Assembly: GCA_032173965.1 (NCBI GenBank)
Contig: CM063290.1
Span: forward strand, 1,488,001 to 1,552,000
DNA length: 64,000 bases
Reading direction: 5' to 3'
Origin: Sitta carolinensis
Lineage: Eukaryota; Chordata; Aves; Passeriformes; Sittidae
Position 1 is the first letter of the stretch; every line of letters begins with the position of its first letter. Under the pieces are notes generated by a model. The model did not search any database. It was not told the DNA's origin and saw only the letters and a program-made list of their open reading frames with translations. Shown here piece after piece: positions 44,520 to 56,329 of this stretch. The translations under genes and the position numbers were made by a program.

Positions 44520-46110
44520 CCCTGGAGAGGGGACAGGGATTGGGGTCCGGGTTTTTCCCCTAAAGCACCGAGCAGAGGGATTGGGGTCCGGGATTTCCCC
44601 TAAAACGCCAAGCAAAGGGTGGGGGGACAGGGATTGAGATCCCGGGCGTCCCCGAGCAGAGGGATTGGGGTCAGGGATTGGGGTCGGGATTTCCCTAAGG
44701 CACAAGCAGAGGGATTGGGGTCGGGATTTCCCTAAAGCACCGAGCAGAGGGATTTGGGTCCGGGATTTCCCCTAAAGCACCGAGCAGAGGGATTGGGGTC
44801 CAGGATTTCTCTAAAGCACGAGAAGAGGGATTGGGGTCCAGGATTTCTCTTAAAGCACCGAGAAGAGGGATTGGGGTCCAGGATTTCTCCTAAAGCACCG
44901 AGAAGAGGGATTGGGGTCCAGGATTCTCCTAAGCACCAAGCAGAGGGATTTGGGTCCGGGATTTCCCCTAAGGCACCAAGCAGAGGGACTGGGGTCGGAT
45001 TTCCCTAAGGCACCAAGCAGAGGGATTGGGGTCCAGGATTTCCCCTAAAGCACCGAGAAGAGGGATTGGGGTCCAGGATTTCTCCTAAAGCACCGAGCAG
45101 AGGGATTGGGGTCCGGGATTTCTCCTAAAGCACCGAGAAGAGGATTGGGTCCAGGATTTCTCCTAAAGCACGAGAAGAGGGATTGGGGTCCAGGATTTCT
45201 CCTAAGGCACCAAGCAGAGGGATTGGGGTCCGGGATTTCCCCTAAGGCACCAAGCAGAGGGATTGGGGTCCGGGATTTCCCCTAAGGCACCAAGCAGAGG
45301 GATTGGGGTCCGGGATTTCCCCTAAGGCACCAAGCAGAGGGACTGGGGTCCGGGATTTCCCCTAAGGCACCAAGCAGAGGGATTGGGGTCCGGGATTTCT
45401 CCTAAAGCACCGAGCAGAGGGATTGGGGTCCGGGATTTCTCCTAAAGCACCGAGCAGAGGGATTGGGGTCCAGGATTTCTCCTAAAGCACCGAGCAGAGG
45501 GATTGGGGTCCGGGATTTCCCCTAAAGCACCGAGCAGAGGGATTGGGGTCCAGGATTTCTCCTAAAGCACCGAGCAGAGGGATTTGGGTCCGGGATTTCC
45601 CCTAAGGCACCGAGCAGAGGGATTGGGGTCCGGGATTTCCCCTAAAGCACCGAGCAGAGGGATTGGGGTCCGGGATTTCTCCTAAAGCACCGAGCAGAGG
45701 GATTGGGGTCCGGGATTTCCCCTAAAGCACCGAGCAGAGGGATTGGGGTCCGGGATTTCCCCTAAAGCACCGAGCAGAGGGTGGGGGGGACAGGGATTGG
45801 GGTCCGGGATTTCCCCTAAAACGCCAAGAAAGGGTGGGGGGACAGGGATTGAGATCCGGGCGTCCCCGAGCAGAGGGATTGGGGTCAGGGATTGGGGTCT
45901 GGGATTTCCCCTAAGGCATCAAGCAGAGGGATTTGGGTCCGGGATTTCCCCTAAAACGCCAAGCAAAGGGTGGGGGGACAGGGATTGAGATCCCGGGCGT
46001 CCCCGAGCAGAGGGATTGGGGTCCGGGATTTCCCCTAAAGCACCGAGCCGAGGGTGGGGGGACAGGGATTGGGGTCCGGGATTTCCCCTAAGGCACCGAG
46101 CCGAGGGTCG
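44520..46110. repeat. 40-bp minisatellite, about 35 copies
   Basis: Unit CCTAAAGCACCGAGCAGAGG, GATTGGGGTCCGGGATTTCC, exactly 40 bp in the core (45200-45780), with indels at both ends and a composite GGTGGGGGGACAGGGATTG insert at several points. Confidence 0.96.
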
Positions 46111-46307
46111 GGGACCCTCCGGACAGAGGGGTCGGGGTTTGGGGTCGTGTCCCCGAGCAGAGGGTGGGGGTCACTCCCAGGGGTTCTTCCCAGGGGTGGG
46201 GGTCCCTCCCAGTGGGGTCAGGGGGTGCAGAGGTCCCGGGGTTTGGGGCAGAGACTCACCCCGGGCAGGAGCAGCAGCCAGGGACGGAACGCGGCGAATT
46301 CTCCCCG

Positions 46308-46325
46308 CAGCAGCAGCAGCAGCAG
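46308..46325. repeat. (CAG)6 microsatellite
   Basis: Six CAG triplets between the 40-bp array and the next array. Confidence 0.95.
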
Positions 46326-46329
46326 CCCC

Positions 46330-47095
46330 AAATCTGACCCCAAATCAGCCCAAACACGGCCCCAAATCCGGCCCCAAACCTGACCCCAAACCAGCCCAAA
46401 ACTGGCCCCAAACCCTGCCCCAAATCCAGCCCCAAACCCTGCCCCAAATCAGCCCAAAACTGGCCCCAAACCTGCCCCAAATCCAGCCCCAAACCCTGCC
46501 CCAAATCAGCCCAAAACTGGCCCCAAACCCTGCCCCAAATCCAGCCCCAAACCCTGCCCCAAACCCGACCCCAAATCCTGCCCCAAATCAGCCCCAAACC
46601 AGCCCCAAATCCGTCCCAAATCTGACCCTAAATCAGCCCAAACCCTGCCCCAAATCCAGCCCCAAACCCTGCCCCAAACCCGACTCCAAACCCTGCCCCA
46701 AATCAGCCCAAAACCGGCCCCAAATCAGCCCAAACCCTGCTCCAAACACAGCCCCAAATCTGACCCTAAATCAGCCCAAACACGGCCCCAAATCCGACCC
46801 CAAATCCAGCCACAAACCCTGCCCCAAATCCGGCCCCAAACCCTGCCCTAAATCCGGCCCAAATCTGACCCCAAACCAGCCCAAACACGGCCCAAATTTG
46901 GCCCCAAATCAGTCCCAAACCCTGCCCCAAATCCGGCCCCAAACCCTGCCCAAATCTGACCCTAAATCAGCCCAAAACTGGCCCCAAACCCTGCCCCAAA
47001 TCCAGCCCCAAATCAGCCCAAAACCGGCCCAAACACAGCCCCAAATCTGACCCTAAATCAGCCCAAACCCGACCCCAAATCCAGCCCTGTCCCTC
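46330..47095. repeat. 12-bp-type CCCCAAA array
   Basis: Units of CCCCAAACCCTG, CCCCAAATCCAG and CCCAAAACTGGC type, C/A-rich on the plus strand. Confidence 0.93.
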
Positions 47096-47384
47096 CCAAA
47101 CCCATTCCAGTCCCTCCCCGATCCCAATCCCACCCCAGTCCCTCCCCATCCCCCCGGATCTCCCCCAGACCCCCCAGACCCCAACCCCCTCCCCATCCCC
47201 ACCCCAAGCTCGGCTCTGGCCCCCCAGCCCCTCTCGGAGGCAGCAGAAGGGAGCAGAAGTCCCTGGGAGGGAGAAAAAGGGAAAAAAAAGGAAAAAAGGG
47301 AAAACTCTCCAAGCCTTAACCTTGCCCACCTGTGTGTCCCTGGCACAGGTGGGGTCTGGTCCTGGCAGGGGGAAAGGCAGCAAA

Positions 47385-48215
47385 AAAAAGGAGAGCAGAC
47401 CTCAATAATTAAAATATAAAGGGCTGGAAAAACACCAAAATGTCCTTTGATATAAAAATTAATTTGTTGGTTAACAGGGGTTTTGGTACCAAAAATGCAG
47501 CAGGAAAAAGGAGAGCAACAGCTCATTTCAATTAAGATATAAAGTCCAGAAAAAACACCCAAATGTCCTTTGATAAAATAATTAATTTGTTGTTTAACAG
47601 GGTTTTTGTACCAAAAATGCAGCAGAAATAAAAGGAGAGCAGCACCTCATTAAATTAAGAAATATTGAAGAAGCCACTCAAATGTGCTTTGATAAAATAA
47701 TTAATTTGGTTTTTAACAGTGTTTTTGTACCAAAAATGCACCAATAGAAGGAGAGCAACAGCTCATTTAAATTAAGATATAAAGTACTGAAAAAACACCA
47801 AAATGTCCTTTGATATAATAATTAATTTGTCATTTAACAGGGCTTTTGTACCAAAAATGCAGCAGCAAAAAAGGAGATCAACTCCTCATTAAATTAAAAT
47901 ATAAAGTATTGAAGAAGCCACCAAAATATCCTTTGATATAATAATTAATTTGGTGTTTAACAGTTCTTGTACCAAAAATGCAGCAGAAATAAAGGAGAGC
48001 AACAGCTCATTTCAATTAAGATATAAAGTCCAGAAAAAACACCAAAATGTCCTTTGATATAATAATTAATTTGTCATTTAACAGGGCTTTTGTACCAAAA
48101 ATGCAGCAGCAAAAAAGGAGAGCAACACCTCATTTGAATTAAGAAATAAAGTCCTGAATAAAACCCCACAATGTCCTTTGATGCAATAATTAATTTATAA
48201 TTTAGCTGCTCTTCT
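47385..48215. repeat. 121-bp tandem repeat
   Basis: CCAAAAATGCAG recurs at 47489, 47611, 47730, 47851, 47972 and 48094 (steps 119-122 bp). About 7 AT-rich copies containing CCTTTGATATAATAATTAAT. Confidence 0.94.
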
Positions 48216-50285
48216 GCCATCCCTGGTGGTGTCTGCCCAGCACCCGCCCTGATTAATGCAGCCCCACCCCCGACTCACCCTGAGTTTATAAATGTTTATT
48301 TTTAAACCAAACCTGCCATTTAAATTGCATTTCATTTGCTACAAACCCAGCTCGCCTCTTGTCCAAACCCAAACCCTTCCTGCCCCGGGATTTTTGGGGA
48401 TCCAAAGTGTTGGGAAATCTCAGAATTTCAGCTCTGTAAACCAAAAAATCCGAATTAGAGACGGGGTTGGAGCTGAAGCTTGGGGGAGGCTCCCAAATTT
48501 AGGTGCTGATTATTTTCTAAATATTTTCATGAGCATTCCCCTGCAGATAATCCCTGGCAAATCTTTGGAGTTCCAGCTCTGGAATCCCTGCAGGAAAAGG
48601 GAATTTGGAACATTTAAGCCGTGTCCAGAGGGGGCAGGATGGGATTTGGGAGTTTTTCCATTCTTTCCTCTCTCGGATGCAAAGCCTGGATTTGATTTAA
48701 GCTCTGTGGGAGTCAGGATTGGGTTTTAAGGGAGCAGGAGCAGCTCCCTGGGAAGAAAAACGGATTTTCCAAGAGTTCCACTCACCTTGCACAGCACGAG
48801 GACGCTCCAAATAAACATTTTGGAGAGATTCAAGGATGCAAAATCCATAATTCCCTACAAGAGCCGCTGGTTTTGCAATGGGCAGCCTCTGGAATGGGGG
48901 GAAATAAAAAGCACTGGGGGGATTTCAATGGAGCAAAATCCACAATAAGATTGGGCAGGGCAATTAATTGGGGATAATAAAGGGGAGCATCCAATTTGAG
49001 GAGGAATTAATGGGAATCTGCAGAATTCCTGCTGCTTTTTGCATCCCACAGCTCTGCTCAGGGTCAGGAGGGGGTTTGTGCCTCAAATATTTGGGGTTCA
49101 GGCATTGAGAATCCATCCTTATTTCAAACACTGTGGGATTTAAGGTTGGACCAGTAAATATTTCACAGCCTGAACCAGGCACAGCATCCAGGGAATTGCT
49201 TCTAAATTAGCCACGGAATTGGAGGAAAAATTAAGAAATATTTACTTACAATTCTATCCAATCCCTTTTTTATTTTCTTTTATGCTGTGATTAATTCAAT
49301 TCCCAGATTTCCTCTTGCACATGGAAATTAATTTTCTCCAACAACTCATCCAGGCCCCCAAATGCTGCAGGTCCCCCTGGCCTCAGTTTTTTCTTGCTTT
49401 GCTTTGGGAATGTTTTCCTCAGGTTCAGCTCCCACATGGAGCAAAGCTCAGCCAAAGCCAATTCCTGTGAATTCCCAGGAATTTCCAGCAGGAAAATTTA
49501 TTTTTGGGGATGCTGGGGTTTATTAATTAAGCAGGCAGGATTGAAGGGGGAATTTCCCAGCCCCAAAGTGGAGTTCCCAGGCTGCAGCCAAAGCCAGCTC
49601 CAGGTGTTTCCAAGGAGAAATCCAGAGCTTTCCAAGTTTTATTTTAGTTTTATTTTAAAAGCGTAGAATCATTTAGGAAATGGCATCATTTGAAAGTCAA
49701 TTGGTGATCTGAAATGATTCAAGTGATAATCAATAAGGATTTTGTTCCAGTGCACGAGTGGTTTTAGCTGGGGCAGGAAATGGGGAATTCTCCCAGGAAC
49801 CCAAGGCCTGGAAGTGCTGGGAAAGTTGGGACACCTTAAATTTGAGGGGTTTTTTTTACTATTAAATTCGATGTTTATTTTAGATTGTTAGGTTCTTGTA
49901 TTTAGAATAAATAACCAGGTTAAGGCTTTATCATCCTCCAAAGTCTGAGCCTTACAGAGCCTCTGTCCTGAGAAAAATTGGCAATTATTCCTATTTTGGA
50001 TTGGGTTTATTTCCCTTTTATTGCCTGCCAAAGCAGGAATCTTCACCCCAGTTTGTGACACTTTACCCCGTGCTGGAAATCCTTGGAATTACCTCTGGGA
50101 AAGGGATTTTTGGGGAAAAACCCCCGGAGGAATTTGCTGATTTTCCTGAAGAGCCCCTGGGATGCAGGTTTGGGATTGGGATTGTGCAAAATGGAACTGC
50201 CAGGGAGGAGCTGGGAGCTCGTGGAGTTTGGGCTGGGGGCTATAAAAGAGAAAACAGAAACTAGGAAATAGAACACCCAGCCTAG
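48216..50285. other. Unassigned intergenic sequence
   Basis: No gene, RNA or mobile element recognised; isolated AATAAA and AATTAA motifs only. Confidence 0.4.
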
Positions 50286-50289
50286 GAAA

Positions 50290-50775
50290 TCAAATAAGTG
50301 GGATATAGAATGTAGAATATAGAATATAGAACATAGAATGTAGAATATAGAATACAGAATATAGAATACAGAATAAAGAATATAGAATAAAAATATAGAA
50401 TATAGAAAATAGAAAATAGAAATATAGAATATAGAATATAGAATACAGAATATAGAATGTAGAATATAGAATGCAGAATAAAGAATATAGAATAAAAAAT
50501 ATAGAATATAGAATATAGAATATAGAATATAGAATATAGAATAGAATATAGAATATAGAATATAGAATATAGAATATAATACAGAAAATAGAATAAGGAA
50601 TAAAGAATATAGAATGTCAAATCTAGAATCTAGGAAATAGAATATAGGATATAGAATGTAGAATACAGAGCATAGATTATGGAATAAAGAAAATAGAATA
50701 AATAAAATACCTAAAATAAAATATAAAAACCAGGATATAGAAAATACATAAATTAAAATATAGAAAACAGAATCT
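50290..50775. repeat. 7-bp ATAGAAT array
   Basis: About 65 copies of ATAGAAT/ACAGAAT/GTAGAAT. Confidence 0.95.
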
Positions 50776-50814
50776 ACAAAGTGGGATACGGGGTTGATGA
50801 ACTTGTGTGTGCTG

Positions 50815-51880
50815 CACCCTTCCCTTCCCTTCCCTTCCCTTCCCTTCCCTTCCCTTCCTTCCACCTTCCCTTCCCATCCTTCCCAAACCTTCCCTTCCAA
50901 ACCTTCCCTTCCCAACCTTCCCTTCCAAACCTTCCCCTTCCCAAACCTTCCCAAACCTTCCCAAACCTTCCCTTCCCAAACCTTCCCAAACCTTCCCAAC
51001 CTTCCCAAACCTTCCCAAACCTTCCCTTCCCAAACCTTCCCTTCCCTTCCCTTCCCTTCCCTTCCCAACCTTCCCTTCCACCTTCCCTTCCCAACCTTCC
51101 CAAACCTTCCCTTCCCTCCCTTCCCTTCCCCCTTCCCTTCCCTTCCCTTCCCTTCCCTTCCCTTCCCTTCCCTTCCCTTCCCTTCCCTTCCCTTCCCTTC
51201 CCTTCCCTTCCCAAACCTTCCCAAACCTTCCCAAACCTTCCCAAACCTTCCCAAACCTTCCCAAACTCCTTCCCTTCCCAAACCTTCCCAAACCTTCCCA
51301 AACCTTCCCTTCCCAAACCTTCCCTTCCCAAACCTTCCCAAACCTTCCCACAAACCTTCCCAAACCTTCCCAAACCTTCCCTTCCCTTCCCTTCCCTTCC
51401 CTTCCTTCCTTCCCTTCCCTTCCTTCCCTTCCCTTCCTTCCCTTCCCTTCCTTCCCTTCCCTTCCCTTCCCTTCCCTTCCCTTCCCTTCCCTTCCCTTCC
51501 CTTCCCAAACCTTCCCTTCCCAAACCTTCCCTTCCCAAACCTTCCCTTCCCAAACCTTCCCTTCCCAAACCTTCCCTTCCCAAACCTTCCCAAACCTTCC
51601 CAAACCTTCCCAAACCTTCCCAAACCTTCCCTTCCCAAACCTTCCCTTCCCAAACCTTCCCTTCCCAAACCTTCCCAAACCTTCCCAAACCTTCCCTTCC
51701 CAAACCTTCCCTTCCCAAACCTTCCTTCCAAACCTTCCCAAACCTTCCCAAACCTTCCCAAACCTTCCCTTCCCAAACCTTCCCTTCCCAAACCTTCTCC
51801 AAACCTTCCCTTCCCAAACCTTCCCTTCCCAAACCTTCCCTTCCCAAACCTTCCCTTCCCAAACCTTCCCAAACCTTCCC
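50815..51880. repeat. CCTTCC / CCTTCCCAAA pyrimidine array
   Basis: About 1.07 kb built only from CCCTT and CCCAAA steps. The minus strand is GGGAAGGGAAGGGAAGGG for long stretches, which can form a four-stranded G structure. Minus-strand frames are open for hundreds of codons. Confidence 0.96.
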
Positions 51881-51917
51881 TGGAGTGGTCCTGGTGCCTC
51901 CCGTGGATCCCAAACTC

Positions 51918-52125
51918 TCTCCCACCCCATTCCCGGTATTCCCAGGCTCTCTACCATTCCCGGTATTCCCAGGCTCTCTCCCACCCAATTCCCGGTATTC
52001 CCAGGCTCTCTCCCATTCCCGTTATTCCCAGGCTCTCTCCCACCCCATTCCCGTTATTCCCAGGCTCTCTCCCATCCCATTCCCGGTATTCCCAGGCTCT
52101 CTCCCACCCCATTCCCGGGGATTCC
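51918..52125. repeat. 27/32-bp minisatellite next to the IQCJ promoter
   Basis: About seven copies of ATTCCCGGTATTCCCAGGCT, CTCTCCCACCCC; some lack ACCCC. Confidence 0.94.
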
Positions 52126-52129
52126 CGGA

Positions 52130-53130
52130 GCTCCCCCGCTCGCCGCCTGCGCCGCTCGCTCCCTCTCCGGCTCTTCCCATTTTTCCGCCCCTCTCCCGGC
52201 GCTTTTCCGGCGCTCGCTCCACTCGCGGCTCCCTGCTCCTGCTCTTCCACGGGAGCAGCCGCGATCCTGCCCCCTTCTCCTGGGAAACTTCCCCATGCGG
52301 CTGGTAAGGGCTGGGATTCCCTCGGGAATGATTCCGGAGGGCTGGCGGGGCTGCGGGATGCCCGGCGGGCCGGGGATGCGCTGGCAGATTTCCCGGAGGA
52401 ATCTGGGATCCGGCCAGATCCCGGGAGAAGGGATCCCGGGTGGATCTTCCACCTCGGGAGAAGGGGGCTGGAGCGAACGCCCTGCGATTCCTGACGTGCT
52501 GGGAATTTATCCCGGGGATTTAAGGCTGGGTGAGTGCTCGGGAAGGGGGGGATCATCTCCGGGTGATAATGATTCCAAGCAGAGCTTGGAAAAGATGCCT
52601 GAGGATTCTCAGGGATTCTCGGGGCTCTGCCGAGCACTGGCCGGGCTGCTGGGGCAGAATTTTCCTGGATTTCCCCGGGAAATCCAGATTTTTCCTGATT
52701 TTTCCTGGATTTCCCAGCCTTTTCGCAATTACTGGGAGGGAAAACAAACGTGGCTGTGCTTCCCGGGGGGGAACAGCCCGCGGCTCTGAGCCTCGGAATT
52801 CCGCCGGGATTTCGGCTGGAGCAGCGGGCTCAGGGCTGCGGGAGCCGGGAATTGGGCTCTTCAGCGTGGGAAAGCTCCCGGCTCGGGGCTGCATCCCGAG
52901 TTTGTCACCCCGGGAATGCTCGGGCAGTGGGCAGAGCACGCAGAGAATTCCCCGCAGCGGGATCCAGCCGGGATTTTTGCCGATCCTGCCCGAGCGGCTG
53001 TCCAGGGCTGGAGGGAGCGCCCGGGCTCCTTTCCCAGCGGAGCAGAGAGCGGAGATTCCTTCAGGAGCAGCTTCCCAGGGCGCTGCCTTCCAAACCGAAC
53101 TCCATCCCCTCCGCGCTGGGCAGCTTTTCC
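52130..53130 (+). promoter_or_regulatory. CpG-rich putative promoter region (IQCJ)
   Basis: CpG dinucleotides are dense from 52130 to about 52400 and frequent to 53130, in clear contrast to its flanks. It contains the ATG-CGG-CTG donor structure. Upstream are pyrimidine-rich arrays with no unique promoter sequence between. Confidence 0.55.
52295..52303 (+). CDS. IQCJ: Putative IQCJ / IQCJ-SCHIP1 first coding exon (MRL)
   Basis: Seen: ATG CGG CTG followed directly by GTAAGG, at the end of a GC-rich 5'-UTR-like block in a CpG-dense region. A three-codon coding exon cannot be identified by sequence alone. Known, from memory: human IQCJ and the IQCJ-SCHIP1 fusion start Met-Arg-Leu, and IQCJ lies just downstream of MFSD1 on the same strand. 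Inferred: this is that exon, and the rest of the gene lies beyond the window. I found no second IQCJ exon before 64000. Confidence 0.5.
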
Positions 53131-53492
53131 AGCCCTCATTCCAATGGCACTGACAGCCCACGAGGCTTTTCCAGCCCTTATTCCAAAAGCACAGATATCC
53201 CACGAGGCTTTTCCAGCCCTCATTCCCAGGGCACTGACATCCCACGAGGCTTTTCCAAACCTCATTCCCAGGGCACTGACATCCCACGAGGCTTTTCCAA
53301 ACCTCATTCCCAGGACACTGACATCCCACGAGGCTTTTCCAAACCTCATTCCCAGGGCACTGATATCCCACGGGGCTTTTCCAGCCTTCATTCCCAGGGC
53401 ACTGACATCCCACGGAGCTTTTCCAGCCCTCATTCCCAGGGAACAGGCAGCCCCTGTGGTTTTTCCAGCCCTCATTCCAAGGCAATCCATCG
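53130..53492. repeat. 42-bp minisatellite
   Basis: About 8.5 copies of CATTCCCAGGGCACTGACAT, CCCACGAGGCTTTTCCA type. Open on both strands because 42 is a multiple of three. Confidence 0.95.
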
Positions 53493-54747
53493 GGATGTGA
53501 TGGATGGGAGTGATACAAACACCAGAGGGTGAAAATTAACCAGGGAGAGACACTGGGAGGTGATGCAGGGAGTTGGGAATGGTTCCTCAGGAATTCCAAG
53601 GGCAGGGAGCCGACCCTCAGGTGAGAACCCATCCTGAATATCCCATTCCTCCTGGGAGGAGGAGGCTGAACACGTTGGGATCGATGGATCCTCCACGGCT
53701 CCGGGTTCCAGAGTGTGTGGCTGGAAATCAGCAAATACTGAAATCTCCTTTCTCCCAAGCTGGAATTAATTCGACTTCTCTGTTCTCCAGGACAACCTGT
53801 CAGGCAGTGGAAACTCGTTTGTTTAATTGCACAGGAAAAAAAAAAACCTGCATTAGGAATATCTCACTTACCTGGAGCTGAATTTATTTGGATTCCCCTT
53901 GCTGGTCAAGTTTTTCAGCTTCCCAAAAGGCTGGAGAAGCTCGAGAAGAGTCCTATAAATAAAATAAATGCAGGAGAATTTCCCTGAGCTGTAGGTGCTG
54001 GGATTCACTTCATGTTCCCAATGCAGCACTGCCAGACCTCTGGAATTGTGTCCAATGCTTTTGTCCCCTGCTTTCCCTGAGTATTCCAAGGCACAGACAG
54101 AATTGGAGTCCTTTCCCTGCTTTAAATCTCTCAAAACTCAGATTTTCTGTCATGAGGCTCCTGCTCTGGCAGTTTGGGGATTCCTGGAATCCCAATAAAA
54201 CCAGGGAGACTCTTTACGTGCCCCAGGGCTGAAGCCTGGCTTTGTGTACAAAAGCTTGAAAGAGATGAAATGCCAGGGAATGTCTGTGCTTCCAGCAATT
54301 TCCCTGGATGCCAAAGGAAACACAGGAATAAATGACAGACTGGTTGGGATGAGCCCTCTGCAGGGGAAATTTCCCGGTTTCAGGGGACCTGTGGCTCTCA
54401 GTGCCCTGATCCCAGCTGGGAAAACACAGCACAGCCAATATTCCGTGTTTTTTACACCTTCAAAACCTGATTGCAGCACCTGGGTCCAGGTGGGATGGGG
54501 GGAACTGGGGCTGGGAGCTGAGCTCTACAGCAGGTGGAGTGAGTAATTCCAGAGGGTAAAATCACCCCGGGAAAACATGGAAATGCCTCCTGGAACCAGG
54601 ATCCTGTCTGGGCTTTAACTGGAGTGTGGGCAGCTCTGCTCATCCCAGGTTCTCAGCAGGATCTGGCTGTGGGGATATTTCCATTTAAAAAGGTCAGAGC
54701 CACTGAAGGGTTAAAGAGGGGTTTTGAGGGAAAAACAGAGCTGGGAA
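53493..54747. other. Unassigned, probably IQCJ intron 1
   Basis: No exon or element recognised. Confidence 0.35.
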
Positions 54748-54823
54748 AATATCCATGAGGAAAAGGAATTCTCAGTTCTTTGTGAAGCAGAAGAGCTGAG
54801 AATTCCTTTTCCTCATGGATATT
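54748..54823. ncRNA. Near-perfect hairpin, pre-miRNA-like
   Basis: Arms 54748-54775 and 54796-54823 are exact reverse complements (28 bp). Inside, five or six more pairs including two G-T pairs leave a loop of about 8 bases (GTGAAGCA). Total about 76 nt. No known miRNA recognised; it could equally be a small inverted-repeat transposon relic or a recent inverted duplication. Confidence 0.4.
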
Positions 54824-55014
54824 GGAGAGCTGGAGACTGAACTGGGACAATTAAAGGGATGGCAAGGGAGTGGAAACTGAGCTGGTGCCAGAGTGGGAAC
54901 AGGGAAACTCTGGGAAAGTGGGAATTTGGGAACCAATCTGACCCTGACCTGTGGGTCCCACTGGATGCTCCAGGCTGAGCTGGGGGATGAAGCAGAGAGC
55001 AGCTGCCACCCCTT

Positions 55015-55105
55015 AGGAACGGGAGATGATTTCCCAGGCAGTTCTGATGGATTTAGGACTACCCTTGAGGTCTTTTCCAACTTTAATAATTCCATGATTC
55101 CCGCT
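55015..55105 (+). mobile_element. CR1 3'-terminal fragment
   Basis: CCTTGAGGTCTTTTCCAACT and TTAATAATTCCATGATTC match the CR1 end. Confidence 0.6.
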
Positions 55106-56325
55106 GAAGGAAGCTGGATCTGCTGTCCCAGCTGCAGGAATAGCTTTGTGGGTAAATCCAATTACATCCTCCAGTGGTTTGGTTTGGTTATTTTTTTTTA
55201 TTATTATTATTATTTTGCATGTCCCTTATTTGTGATTAATTTATTTGCCCTCAATTTTCACCAAAATTCAGCATTTTCTGTCAGGTTTCGCTGAATCCTG
55301 ATGTCACCTGCAACTCCTCCCCCTTGCTGCTCCTCTGCTTTTCCCACATAAACAATAAAAGAGAATTTTGGGAGCTCCGGGAAGCTCTTTTCAAGCTGTG
55401 CAAGTTGGGCTCATTTAATTCCTGAAGGCTGCACATCCACAGCCTGATATCCAGGCAGGGAAATTCATTTACATGCCAGGGATGGCTCAGCCACCCCTCA
55501 ACTGCTGGCATTTCATCCCTGCTTCGGAATATTATTTACATTTATTAAAAAGCACTTGGAGAACGTTCAACTTGGTGCCTTTCAAAACAATGTGGGGCGG
55601 CTGCTTTCAGAAAGACACAGGCGAGGGGTTTTTCTTAATTAATTTCCTGTTAATCCTTTAAATTCCTTCAATTATCAAGTATTTAAAGTGAGGTTTATGT
55701 GTTAATAACCGAGTGAGAAGAGTGGGGCTTTCCATTTTTCCAGGTGCCTGAACTCGAGGGTGATTTAAATCCCCTCCTGTTGTTTTCCCTCTCCACAAAA
55801 CATCCCAAGCTTTTCTTTCCTTCTCTCCCTGAGGAATCCCAGGAGGTCAGCAGTGCCTGGCAGGAATTTTCCACTGGACAGCGACCTCGACAATCAATTC
55901 CATTGATTGGAGTTCTGATGGAAAATGAGAGATGCCAAGGAAAGAAACCTGAATTATCCATTCACGAGCTCAGTTGCTGATGGAAAATGATCCTCATTTT
56001 AACTATTGATAATTCAGCGTGGGCACAAAACACAACTGATTTTAAAGTGATTGTGGCTTTGGGCAAACACATCTTTTGTAGGAAAAGAGAAAGAGAGGGA
56101 ATCTTTCCCTTAGTCCAGGGAGCAGCAGCAAATGGATGTCACTGGAGCAGGGAATTTCAGGGACATTGTGCAAACACAGAGCTGCTTTCTCCTCGGGTTT
56201 AGGGTTTGAAGAAAGGATCCTGAGTGCTGTAATTAAAAGTGGAGCCTGAGGGTCATGGATGTGATTCCCACTGAGGAGCTGTGGGAACTCAGGACATCCC
56301 TCTGACTGTCCCAGAAAATTTATCA
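55106..56325. other. Unassigned sequence
   Basis: No gene recognised; (TTA)5 microsatellite near 55198. Confidence 0.35.
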
Positions 56326-56329
56326 GTCA

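Noticed and set aside
50043..52789. Frames of 400-660 codons rich in GKGRFGKV on the minus strand and PSQTFPNLPFP on the plus strand
   Set aside because: Low-complexity CCCTT/CCCAAA array without stop triplets.
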